Shown here piece by piece: positions 1-5,130 of a stretch of 5,373 nt of DNA. Position 1 is the stretch's first letter. Every line of letters begins with the position of its first letter. Below the pieces are notes generated by a model. It worked only from the letters and a program-made list of their open reading frames with translations. It ran no database searches and was not told the DNA's origin. The translations under genes were made by a program, and so were the position numbers. This DNA comes from Bacillota bacterium (GTDB lineage Bacteria; Bacillota; Clostridia; DSM-8532), in NCBI GenBank assembly GCA_023446675.1, contig JAEXPO010000234.1, positions 1 to 5,373 of the forward strand. The letters run 5' to 3'.

Positions 1-55
1 ACGGCGTTTTCTTTTGTGCTTCAGCCATTTTATTTCTAATTATCGTGAAAAAACG

Positions 56-62
56 AAGGAGG
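56..62 (+). promoter_or_regulatory. Ribosome binding site of rubrerythrin
   Basis: A perfect AAGGAGG lies 6 nt upstream of the ATG at 69. It decides the start: a GTG at 45 is in frame but lies upstream of this site and would add eight lysine/arginine-rich residues not seen in the family. No convincing sigma-A promoter is visible in the 55 nt upstream. The nearest candidate, TTGTGC at 14-19, has no good -10 partner, so the promoter may lie before the window. Confidence 0.9.
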
Positions 63-68
63 TTAATC

Positions 69-662
69 ATGAACAGCTTAAAAGGTACCAAAACTGCCGA
101 GAATTTGCTTAAGTCCTTCGCAGGCGAATCCCAAGCCCGCAACCGTTACACTTATTATGCTTCCGTAGCAGATAAGGAAGGCTTTAAGCAGATCCGCGAC
201 ATTTTCATTGAAACGGCGGAAAATGAGAAGGAGCATGGTAAAAGGTTTTATAAGTTCCTTCTGGAAGGCCTTAAGGATGAGCTTCCTGCCATGATTGAAA
301 TCACTGCGGGTTTCCCTGTAGCTCAGGGGACCACCGTTGAAAATCTTAAGGCGGCTGCCAGCGGTGAAAATGAGGAGTGGACCGAGCTTTACCCCGAATT
401 TGCAAAGGTAGCCCAGGAGGAAGGCTTTCCTGAGGTCGCAACAGCGTACAAGTTCATTGCGTCTGCTGAAAAAAGGCACGAGACCCGCTTTTTGAAGCTG
501 GCAGAGAACATTCTGGGCGAAAAGGTTTTCGCAAAGGACGAGAAGGTTCTTTGGAAATGCGGAAATTGCGGCTACATACACGAAGGAACGGGAGCACCTG
601 AAAAATGTCCCGCCTGTCTTCATCCCAAGGCTTATTTTGAACTGTTTGTCGAGACCTATTAA
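69..662 (+). CDS. rbr: Rubrerythrin
   Basis: This 197-residue protein is complete and colinear with classical rubrerythrins such as that of Desulfovibrio vulgaris. In the family, a non-haem diiron site reduces hydrogen peroxide to water in the cytoplasm of anaerobes, with electrons arriving through a rubredoxin-type iron centre. The N-terminal four-helix ferritin-like domain (about residues 1-150) shows the expected ligands: E20 in FAGESQARNRY, E53 and H56 in ENEKEH, E100 and E103 in GENEEW, and E134 and H137 in AEKRHE. H56 and E103 correspond to the residues that swap as iron ligands on redox change. The C-terminal rubredoxin-like domain (about 160-197) has both CxxC knuckles, C164/C167 and C180/C183, with the typical GYIHEG and APEKCPAC context. 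The start is the ATG placed 6 nt after AAGGAGG. It appears monocistronic, with a 349-nt gap before the next gene. In Clostridia such genes are often under PerR control, but no clear PerR box is visible in the short upstream stretch. Confidence 0.97.
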   Translation: MNSLKGTKTAENLLKSFAGESQARNRYTYYASVADKEGFKQIRDIFIETAENEKEHGKRFYKFLLEGLKDELPAMIEITAGFPVAQGTTVENLKAAASGENEEWTELYPEFAKVAQEEGFPEVATAYKFIASAEKRHETRFLKLAENILGEKVFAKDEKVLWKCGNCGYIHEGTGAPEKCPACLHPKAYFELFVETY

Positions 663-787
663 AGCTTAGGGCTTTAGCGGGCTTTTGATTGAACAGGCTT
701 ATAGCGCAAAAAAAGAGCGCCGGCTTCAGGCGGAAAGCCGCAAGGACAAATTGTGGGCCTACATCATACGGCGAGCTGGAAACGAAA

Positions 788-831
788 AAATCCCTTCATT
801 CTTAAAGAATTATTTAGGAATGAGGGGATTT
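788..831. terminator. Long hairpin, probable bidirectional terminator
   Basis: The arms 788-801 and 818-831 pair over 14 bp with one G-T wobble. Pairing can continue inward (802-806 with 813-817) to leave a 6-nt loop, about 19 bp in all. On the plus strand the 3' arm ends in ATTT and runs into AATATTT, a mediocre U-tract about 130 nt after the rubrerythrin stop. On the minus strand the stem is followed by six T, a better intrinsic terminator. It most likely ends the rubrerythrin transcript and insulates it from antisense transcription. A relic of a small mobile repeat is possible but unsupported without other copies. Confidence 0.6.
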
Positions 832-915
832 AATATTTGACGTGTTTAGGCTGGAAAATAGGCTCTAATTCCAGAAAAATCAGCTTCTGAATAGTGCTCC
901 TATACTGCAAAATGT

Positions 916-924
916 AATGTAGTC
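916..924 (+). promoter_or_regulatory. Possible upstream BlaI half-site
   Basis: The nonamer AATGTAGTC is identical to the right half of the operator at 978-993 (copy at 985-993). It lies 18 nt upstream of the dyad over the -35 box. No good left arm is present, so at best it is a lone half-site. A chance repeat is possible. Confidence 0.35.
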
Positions 925-941
925 GAGTTTTTGCCAACAGT

Positions 942-957
942 GTTGACAAGTGTAGAC
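942..957. promoter_or_regulatory. Candidate BlaI operator over the -35 box
   Basis: The 16-mer GTTGACAAGTGTAGAC overlaps the -35 hexamer. Its right arm GTAGAC is the exact reverse complement of the left arm GTCTAC of the site at 978-993, and the two sites agree at 11 of 16 positions. BlaI/MecI-family operators are known to be TACA/TGTA-centred dyads, which the TGACAAGTGTA core resembles. Position and similarity suggest autorepression; this is an inference. Confidence 0.5.
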
Positions 958-971
958 AGGACTTATATAAT
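943..971 (+). promoter_or_regulatory. Consensus sigma-A promoter of blaI
   Basis: A perfect -35 TTGACA (943-948) and perfect -10 TATAAT (966-971) are separated by exactly 17 nt, the optimum for the vegetative sigma factor. Transcription should start near 978, giving a leader of about 34 nt before the GTG at 1012. A promoter this strong in front of a repressor gene is typical of an autorepressed unit. The dyads over the -35 and at the start point fit that. Confidence 0.88.
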
Positions 972-977
972 GAGGAT

Positions 978-993
978 GTCTACGAATGTAGTC
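978..993. promoter_or_regulatory. Candidate BlaI operator at the transcription start
   Basis: GTCTACGAATGTAGTC is an imperfect palindrome with arms of CTAC and GTAG type, centred about 14 bp after the -10 box, where bound repressor would block initiation. It resembles the known BlaI/MecI operator pattern (ACTACA-NN-TGTAGT) with small deviations. Its centre is 36 bp from that of the site at 942-957, placing both on roughly comparable faces of the helix. Confidence 0.6.
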
Positions 994-998
994 AGAAC

Positions 999-1004
999 GG
1001 GGTG
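999..1004 (+). promoter_or_regulatory. Ribosome binding site fixing the blaI GTG start
   Basis: GGGGTG differs by one base from GGAGGTG-type sites and lies 7 nt before the GTG at 1012. Upstream in-frame candidates (TTG 931, ATG 970, ATG 976) overlap or precede the promoter and its expected start point, so they cannot serve on this transcript. Confidence 0.65.
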
Positions 1005-1011
1005 TAAAACA

Positions 1012-1428
1012 GTGGCGGAGGAACATATAAGTCTTACAACAGCGGAATGGAGTATCATGGAGTATTTGTGGGAAAATGCCCCGTGTACGGGGCGTGAGGC
1101 CTCGGACCATTTCAGAGAGCTTACCGGCTGGTCACGGACAACCACGCTGACGCTTTTGAACCGTGTGATTAAAAAGGGCGCGGTGCTTTGCGATGAGAGC
1201 GGTGGTGTCTATACCTATTCGCCGCTGATCGTCCGTGAGGATGCTCTGATGCGAGAAACGGAAGCCTTTCTCAGCCGCATCTGTAAGGGTAGCGTCAGCA
1301 TGATGATGAGCGCCATCACAAAGAAGCAGGAGTTATCAAAGGACGAGATCAACGAGCTATACGCGATCCTGCGCCAGGCAGATGAGGATCGGGCGTCAAA
1401 GGACAGCGAGGTAAATAAACATGACTGA
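1012..1428 (+). CDS. blaI: BlaI/MecI-family transcriptional repressor
   Basis: This is a cytoplasmic winged-helix repressor of 138 residues from the GTG, close to the usual 120-140 of the family. The N-terminal DNA-binding domain (about 5-72) shows the family signature: LTTAEWSIMEYLW (8-20), the recognition helix region GWSRTTTLTLLNRVIKKG (39-56), and the wing ending VYTYSPL (66-72). The C-terminal helices (about 75-122) that dimerise the family end in LSKDEINELYAIL (108-120). In S. aureus BlaI/MecI the sensor pathway leads to cleavage between N101 and F102. The equivalent place here reads about S100-A101, so the cleavage chemistry is not obviously conserved. Known members repress beta-lactamase, PBP2a or other genes and usually their own operon. 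The gene overlaps the following blaR1-like remnant by 8 nt, indicating original translational coupling. No beta-lactamase gene is in the window, so the target is unknown beyond likely autoregulation. It appears intact, while its sensor partner is destroyed. Confidence 0.9.
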   Translation: MAEEHISLTTAEWSIMEYLWENAPCTGREASDHFRELTGWSRTTTLTLLNRVIKKGAVLCDESGGVYTYSPLIVREDALMRETEAFLSRICKGSVSMMMSAITKKQELSKDEINELYAILRQADEDRASKDSEVNKHD

Positions 1429-1917
1429 ATGGATTATAGCCTCATCTGTCCTGATAGCGGTGATAGCCGCCCTGCGTTTTATCCTGCGGTGTAAGGTAAG
1501 TCTGCGCCTGCAATACGCGCTTTGGGCGCTGGTGCTGATAAGGCTGCTTGTGCCGGTGAGCTTTGGCGTGAGCACTGTCAGCGTTATGAATGCAATACCG
1601 GCACCTCTGCCGGAAACGGTGCTGCCCGTTGATGTGCCGGAGGGCACAATTAACATTCCGGCGGGAGTGACGCCGGAATTTTCTTTCCCCGCCCTGCCGG
1701 ACAACACCGGTGTAGCGGAGAATATTCAGAACCATATTTCTGATGCGTATAGCCGTGTCATAGATTGGAGCTTCGTTGCGCTGGGTGTGAACGGGTCGGT
1801 GAGGAGTTGCGCGGCGACTATGGTCGCTCATTCGTCCGCCTGACCTGCAAGAAGCACACCGCCAGTACGCTTCTTATCACATCAACCACCATGACCGGCA
1901 GTAAAAAGGGTATTAAG
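1421..1917 (+). pseudogene. blaR1: Remnant of a BlaR1/MecR1-like M56 sensor-protease
   Basis: The ATG at 1421 overlaps the blaI stop and has a GAGGT site 8 nt upstream. The open frame ends at 1843 after 140 codons, against several hundred in the family. Residues 4-22 and about 31-50 form the two N-terminal membrane helices (LQYALWALVLIRLLVPVSFG is characteristic), followed by an extracellular proline-rich loop to about residue 117. Near 1781-1791 the match breaks. From 1789 the +2-shifted frame encodes a segment from well downstream in the family: ERVGEELRGDYGRSFVRLTC, then STTMTGSKKGIK ending at 1917. The expected third membrane helix, the HEXXH zinc-protease motif and the CDEA-like segment are absent, so an out-of-frame deletion of probably more than 100 codons is inferred. 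After 1917 the expected ERI continuation, fourth membrane helix and C-terminal sensor domain are also missing, implying a second junction near 1918. The product, if made, cannot be a working protease. Confidence 0.85.
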
Positions 1918-1947
1918 GGGGCGTTTGCACCGGCCCTGCCGGGCAAG

Positions 1948-1986
1948 CATAAAAGAGGGCACCTTTATCCGGCGCCCTCTTTTATG
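1948..1986. terminator. Strong terminator between blaIR remnant and ATPase
   Basis: A perfect 13-bp stem (CATAAAAGAGGGC at 1948-1960 with its complement at 1974-1986) can extend by CC/GG past one mismatch to a 7-nt loop TTTATCC. The GC-rich core followed by TCTTTTAT on the plus strand is a classic intrinsic terminator. Its A-rich opposite flank gives CTCTTTTATGC on the minus strand. It probably ends transcripts of both the blaI operon (+) and the convergent ATPase (-), whose stop lies 56 nt away. Confidence 0.88.
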
Positions 1987-2041
1987 GGGCTCAATGGAGA
2001 GAGCGTTTAATTTAAGGGATTTAAGCGGATTATTTCATATT

Positions 2042-4714
2042 TCAGGCGGCAGGCTGGAGCCTCTTTAAATACCTCCACAGAAGCTTTACAAGCTCGGACA
2101 CCGCAATGACACTAATGGTTAACCCGAAGATTTTCAGCCACATGGCCAGATCCAGAGGGATTGTCCCGAAGAAGGCACCTGCAAACTGTATAATGAGGAT
2201 CTGCATTACAAAGGTTACGGATATAACCAGAAGCATAACCTTGTTTTTCAGTAGGTGCCTGAAAATACTTACATCATGAAGCTCACGGCAGTTAAATGCA
2301 TTAAATAGCTGAAAGAGTGCAAACAGGGTAAACAGAACGGTGGTCATTTGTTCTTCCGTGGCTCCTAAAAAGTTATAGGTATACTGAAAGAGGAAAATAA
2401 CGGAGACATAAATTCCTGTCAGGCCGATTCTTGTCAGCATACCCCTGGATATGATGTTTTCACTTCTTTTGGTGGGGGGCCTGCTCATGAGATCGTCATA
2501 AATGGGTTCAAGCCCCAGGGTGAGGGCGGGAGGCCCGTCCATGATAATATTGATCCACAGGAGCTGCAAAGCGGTAAATGGTGCCTTTAAGCCCAGCAGG
2601 ATGGAGGTGAAAACCACAATAACAGAGGACAGGTTAACGGTGAGCTGAAATTGTATAAACCTGCGAAAGTTTTCATAGATGCCCCGCCCCCAGGCAATGG
2701 CCTTTACAATAGTGGAGAAGGAGTCATTGAGCAGAACAATATCGCTTGCCTCCTTGGATACCTCGGTTCCCGATATGCCCATGGCAATGCCAACATCGGC
2801 ATTTTTAAGCGCAGGCGCATCATTTATGCCGTCACCTGTAACAGCAACCACATTTCCCTGAGATTTAAGAAGCTTTACAACACGCATTTTAATGGTGGGG
2901 GTGCTTCGTGCGATAACACTTATGATGGGCAGCTTTCTCAGAAGCTCCGCGTCGCTCAAATCCGCGATATCCTTGGCTTCAACGGCGATTCTGTTGGCGC
3001 TCAGAATATGAAGCTCATTGGCAATGGCTGTGGCCGTTATGATATTATCGCCAGTCAGTATTTTAAGATCAATGCCTGCCACACGGCAATTTTTTACCGC
3101 ATCATAAACATCAGCCCGGAGGGGATCGGAAATGGCCACAAAACCGTCAAATATCATATTTCTTTCCATTGAAGCATGGTGGTGCTCATCCTCATAGTCC
3201 AGCATGCTTTCAAGCTCCTTGTGGGCAAAAGCGATGACGCGCATGGCTTTTTCCTGGGCCTTGGTAATGTAATGCTCAATTTCACTTTTTTCAGTGCCGG
3301 ACATGGCGCACATGGTGAAGAGACATTCCGGGCTTCCCTTGACATAGGAAATAATTTTGCCGTCCACCTTGCTGATGGTCGTCATGTGCTTAAGCTCAGA
3401 GGAAAAGGGGAAGGAATGGAGCACCTCGTGATCCATACGCTCGTCCTTGTAGGTTTTCCCCGTTTCCCTGCGGGCGAGGGAACATTCGTAAAACGTAAGC
3501 ATGGCACATTCCGTGGGATTGCCGATGAAGGTGCCGTCCTGAGATATATCCGCAGTTGTGTTAAGGCAGATATTGTGAACAAGCCAGGGGGAGGAAAGCT
3601 CGGTGGGCTTGTTATGCCATTTCGAGTCATAAAAGGCTGAAACCGTCATTTTATTTTCTGTTAAGGTACCTGTTTTATCCGAACAGATAACATTGATACA
3701 GCCTACGGTTTCCGAGGCAATCATTTTTTTGACCAGAGCGTTTTGATGTGAAAGCTTGATAATATTTATGGAAAGAGAGACTGCCACTATGGTGGGAAGG
3801 CCCTCCGGCACGGCAGCCACAATAAGTACAATGCTTGTAACAAAGGCCTCCAGCACATCCTCAAAAAAAAGTCCTCCATTTAGAGCGAAGGAGATGATCT
3901 CGGAGATAAAGACAATGGTTGCGGCGGTAATACCTAAAAGCGTAATGGTTTTTCCCAGCCGTGCCAGCTTCTCCTGCAGGGGAGTGGGGGTCCTTTCCGT
4001 TTTTGTAAGCTCCTTTGCAATTTTTCCGAATTCCGTATTATCGCCCACTGCGGTAACAACCATCTTACAATAGCCGCTTGTAATAAAATTGCCTGAATAA
4101 AGCATATTACAGCGTTCTGCCAGCGGCGTCTTTTCATCCACCAGAGGTATATTGGCATCCTTCTGGGACGGGACGCTTTCTCCTGTCAGGGCGGATTCAT
4201 CGGCTGCAAGTCCCACGCTTTCCAGAAGACGGCCGTCGGCAGGAATGCGATCACCTGTTGAAAGAAGTAAAATATCACCCACTGCCAGCTCTCTCTGACC
4301 TATCATAACGGTGTCACCGTTTCTCAGGGTTTTAATAAGCGTATCCTCACTTATTTTGGAAAGGGCCTCAAAGGCTTTGGCGCTTTTACCCTCCATAACG
4401 ACGGTAATAATAACTGAAAGAGAGATTGCGGCAAAAATGCCCACGCATTCCAGAAAGTCTGCTTCGCCGCCTGTGGCAGCCCTGATGATATTAACGGCAA
4501 GGGCAATAATACCTGCCATTATAAGCATTAAAATCATAGGCTCGCTGGCTGCGCCCCAGATGCGCTTAATAAGGGATTCGGGCTTTTCTTTTGAAAACAC
4601 GTTTTTCCCGTACTCTTCCTGGTTTCTTGCTGCCTGATCTGTCGTCAGCCCCGCCGTCTCATGGGTATTCAACCGGCGCAGAAGACTTTCCCTGTTTTCC
4701 GTAAAATCCTTCAC
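2042..4714 (-). CDS. P2-type Ca2+/Mn2+-transporting ATPase
   Basis: This is an integral membrane pump of 890 residues, full length for bacterial P2-type ATPases, that exports divalent cations using ATP. In order: cation-ATPase N-terminal domain (about 5-75), membrane helices near 57-78 and 88-108, actuator domain with TGES (177-180), helices near 256-278 and 290-315 with PEGLP (303-307), phosphorylation site D346 in SDKTGT, nucleotide domain with KGSPE (459-463), TGDN (554-557), hinge TGDGINDAP (626-634), then six C-terminal helices (about 690-885). Ion residues match site II of SERCA/PMCA: E304, N722 and D726. The site I positions are altered: TM5 reads NLSS (S where SERCA has E771), TM6 has M725 in NIIMD, and TM8 has Q802 where SERCA has E908. 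This is the PMCA-like pattern expected to carry one ion per cycle. Calcium pumping would be the default call. The leader looks like a Mn2+ riboswitch, and streptococcal and lactococcal homologues under that riboswitch export Mn2+, so Mn2+ (and possibly Ca2+) is the inferred substrate. It starts at GTG 4714, 8 nt after GAGGTG. Confidence 0.95.
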   Translation of the reverse strand: MKDFTENRESLLRRLNTHETAGLTTDQAARNQEEYGKNVFSKEKPESLIKRIWGAASEPMILMLIMAGIIALAVNIIRAATGGEADFLECVGIFAAISLSVIITVVMEGKSAKAFEALSKISEDTLIKTLRNGDTVMIGQRELAVGDILLLSTGDRIPADGRLLESVGLAADESALTGESVPSQKDANIPLVDEKTPLAERCNMLYSGNFITSGYCKMVVTAVGDNTEFGKIAKELTKTERTPTPLQEKLARLGKTITLLGITAATIVFISEIISFALNGGLFFEDVLEAFVTSIVLIVAAVPEGLPTIVAVSLSINIIKLSHQNALVKKMIASETVGCINVICSDKTGTLTENKMTVSAFYDSKWHNKPTELSSPWLVHNICLNTTADISQDGTFIGNPTECAMLTFYECSLARRETGKTYKDERMDHEVLHSFPFSSELKHMTTISKVDGKIISYVKGSPECLFTMCAMSGTEKSEIEHYITKAQEKAMRVIAFAHKELESMLDYEDEHHHASMERNMIFDGFVAISDPLRADVYDAVKNCRVAGIDLKILTGDNIITATAIANELHILSANRIAVEAKDIADLSDAELLRKLPIISVIARSTPTIKMRVVKLLKSQGNVVAVTGDGINDAPALKNADVGIAMGISGTEVSKEASDIVLLNDSFSTIVKAIAWGRGIYENFRRFIQFQLTVNLSSVIVVFTSILLGLKAPFTALQLLWINIIMDGPPALTLGLEPIYDDLMSRPPTKRSENIISRGMLTRIGLTGIYVSVIFLFQYTYNFLGATEEQMTTVLFTLFALFQLFNAFNCRELHDVSIFRHLLKNKVMLLVISVTFVMQILIIQFAGAFFGTIPLDLAMWLKIFGLTISVIAVSELVKLLWRYLKRLQPAA

Positions 4715-4722
4715 TGCAATTC

Positions 4723-4728
4723 CACCTC
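4723..4728 (-). promoter_or_regulatory. Ribosome binding site fixing the ATPase GTG start
   Basis: On the minus strand GAGGTG lies 8 nt before the GTG at 4714-4712. The next in-frame methionine is at residue 60, inside the first membrane helix region, so the GTG start is well supported. Confidence 0.85.
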
Positions 4729-4807
4729 GTTAAAAGTTTTGTATTTTTGGGTTTGTTTATGCACAATAAGATCCTTCGCCCGCTTAACACAATTAAAGAC
4801 TGCCGGC

Positions 4808-4835
4808 GGTGCACGTGAACCCTGTTGTATTACAA
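4808..4835. promoter_or_regulatory. Two adjacent dyads in the ATPase leader
   Basis: GGTGCACGTGAACC (4808-4821) is a 14-bp palindrome with one mismatched pair. Three nt further on, TTGTATTACAA (4825-4835) is a perfect odd-centred palindrome. Both lie between the second terminator hairpin and the ATPase start. They could be protein-binding sites or part of the leader RNA fold. I cannot assign them to a known regulator. Confidence 0.3.
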
Positions 4836-4836
4836 T

Positions 4837-4873
4837 AAAAAAACTCGTATATAGCGGTATTGCTATACACGAG
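4837..4873 (-). terminator. Leader terminator B (promoter-distal)
   Basis: Read on the minus strand, CTCGTGTATAGC pairs with GCTATATACGAG (12 positions, one A-C mismatch, 6-nt loop) and is followed directly by seven U (A-tract 4837-4843 on the plus strand). This is a textbook intrinsic terminator placed about 120 nt before the ATPase start codon, so transcription into the pump gene must pass it. Its sequence resembles terminator A closely, suggesting a tandem duplication. Confidence 0.82.
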
Positions 4874-4877
4874 CCGT

Positions 4878-4921
4878 AAAAAAAGACCATGTATGGCTAA
4901 TAACTAGCTATACATGAGTCT
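4878..4921 (-). terminator. Leader terminator A (promoter-proximal)
   Basis: On the minus strand a 16-nt arm starting AGACTCATGTATAGCT pairs with AGCCATACATGGTCT (15 bp with one G-U wobble and a single-nt bulge, 7-nt loop). It is followed by seven U (A-tract 4878-4884). It begins at the 3' edge of the aptamer and shares two bases with the putative 3' arm of its P1 stem, so it is the natural expression platform. On the plus strand the same hairpin runs into CGTTTTTT, so it could also stop transcription in that direction. Confidence 0.82.
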
Positions 4922-5002
4922 CGTTTTTTAAGACAAGCCAGACTAAAAAGTCAGTATGTTGACTTGACACGCAGAAACCTGCGCAAACTACTCCCTCACG
5001 AG
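4920..5002 (-). promoter_or_regulatory. Probable yybP-ykoY (Mn2+) riboswitch aptamer
   Basis: The minus-strand leader begins about 12 nt after the predicted start point with CTCGT (5002-4998), which can pair with ACGAG (4924-4920) as a short P1. Next come GAGGGAGTAG, matching the conserved GGGGAGUAG loop of yybP-ykoY RNAs, then a hairpin CGCAG-GTTT-CTGCG (4983-4970). After that comes GTCAACATAC and the small hairpin GACT-TTTT-AGTC closed by CTGGC, matching the conserved 3' lobe (GACAUAC...AGCAAGACC in the L. lactis example). Known members bind Mn2+ and switch on Mn2+ exporters, including P-type ATPases, which fits the gene downstream. It is followed at once by terminator hairpins. The assignment is from memory of the consensus. 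The P1 is short and the 3' lobe reads GGCTTGTC instead of GCAAGACC, so a covariance-model search would settle it. Confidence 0.72.
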
Positions 5003-5021
5003 TATTTTAAATTGTTTTCAA

Positions 5022-5051
5022 ATTATATCATGTAAAAATGAGACAAGTCAA
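5022..5051 (-). promoter_or_regulatory. Promoter of the riboswitch-ATPase transcript
   Basis: On the minus strand TTGACT (5051-5046) and a perfect TATAAT (5027-5022) are separated by 18 nt. Transcription should start near 5015, giving a leader of about 300 nt with the aptamer at its very beginning. Its -35 overlaps a dyad shared with the divergent regulator's upstream region. Confidence 0.8.
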
Positions 5052-5070
5052 CCTGTTAAAAGGTTAACTT
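5045..5070. promoter_or_regulatory. Inverted repeat between the divergent promoters
   Basis: Arms AAGTCAACCT (5045-5054) and AGGTTAACTT (5061-5070) are inverted repeats matching at 9 of 10 positions around a 6-nt spacer. The left arm covers the -35 of the ATPase promoter. A second overlapping repeat, CCTGTTAAAAG (5052-5062) with CTTTTTTCAGG (5068-5078), matches at 9 of 11. This could be an operator for the divergent Fur-family regulator or another metalloregulator, but it does not match the Fur, PerR or Zur box consensus I know. Read on the plus strand it is an AT-rich hairpin followed by TTTT, so a weak terminator is the alternative. Confidence 0.45.
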
Positions 5071-5079
5071 TTTTCAGGG

Positions 5080-5108
5080 TTCATAAAAATACCTTATTGT
5101 GGTTTAAT
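5080..5108 (+). promoter_or_regulatory. Likely promoter of the Fur-family gene
   Basis: TTCATA (5080-5085, 4 of 6 to consensus) and TTTAAT (5103-5108, 5 of 6) are spaced by 17 nt. The expected start near 5115 leaves a leader of about 80 nt before the ATG at 5196. The weak -35 makes this tentative. Confidence 0.5.
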
Positions 5109-5130
5109 AGTATTAGGAACATTCGGACTA

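Larger units (their letters stand above)
663..941. other. Non-coding region between rubrerythrin and blaI
   Basis: No gene is supported here. Just after the rubrerythrin stop is a small dyad TAAAGC/GCTTTA (660-665 and 671-676), too weak to call a terminator. It is followed by a GC-rich patch with CGGCTT/AAGCCG symmetry around 719-740. The main structure is the long hairpin at 788-831, listed separately. A perfect 6-bp inverted repeat CTGGAA/TTCCAG (851-856 and 869-874, 12-nt loop) follows with no T-tract. From about 900 the sequence becomes the upstream region of the blaI promoter. An open frame at 685-840 is discussed among the rejected items. Confidence 0.6.

Noticed and set aside
45..68. 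GTG at 45 as the rubrerythrin start
   Set aside because: It precedes the perfect AAGGAGG at 56-62, has no ribosome binding site of its own, and would add eight basic residues absent from the family.
78..623. Long minus-strand open frame (181 codons) opposite rubrerythrin
   Set aside because: It is a shadow of the conserved rubrerythrin frame, with no recognisable domain and no start signal.
685..840. Open frame of 51 codons from TTG 685, charged and lysine/arginine-rich
   Set aside because: No ribosome binding site, a rare start codon, no recognisable family, and its 3' part is made by the long hairpin at 788-831.
931..1011. Upstream in-frame starts for blaI (TTG 931, ATG 970, ATG 976)
   Set aside because: They lie upstream of, or within, the consensus promoter and its expected start point. 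The residues they add do not resemble the family N-terminus, while GTG 1012 has a ribosome binding site and gives the usual length.
1765..2010. Open frame of 81 codons as an independent small gene
   Set aside because: Its middle is the out-of-frame C-terminal remnant of the blaR1-like gene and its end is read through the terminator hairpin. No ribosome binding site precedes it.
2651..3640. Plus-strand open frames (173 and 154 codons) inside the ATPase gene
   Set aside because: They are antisense shadows of a fully conserved P-type ATPase frame, with no ribosome binding site or family resemblance.
4661..4879. Plus-strand open frame of 72 codons across the ATPase start and leader
   Set aside because: It runs antisense to the pump's N-terminus and through terminator B; no start signal or domain is visible.
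4844..4921. The paired hairpins as a CRISPR array or IS end
   Set aside because: Only two diverged units, each a hairpin with a U-tract. No spacers of constant length, no target duplication and no transposase nearby; tandem terminators explain them better.
4964..4994. TTGACA at 4964-4969 as a plus-strand promoter
   Set aside because: There is no acceptable -10 at 16-18 nt. The sequence is explained by the conserved aptamer segment on the minus strand.
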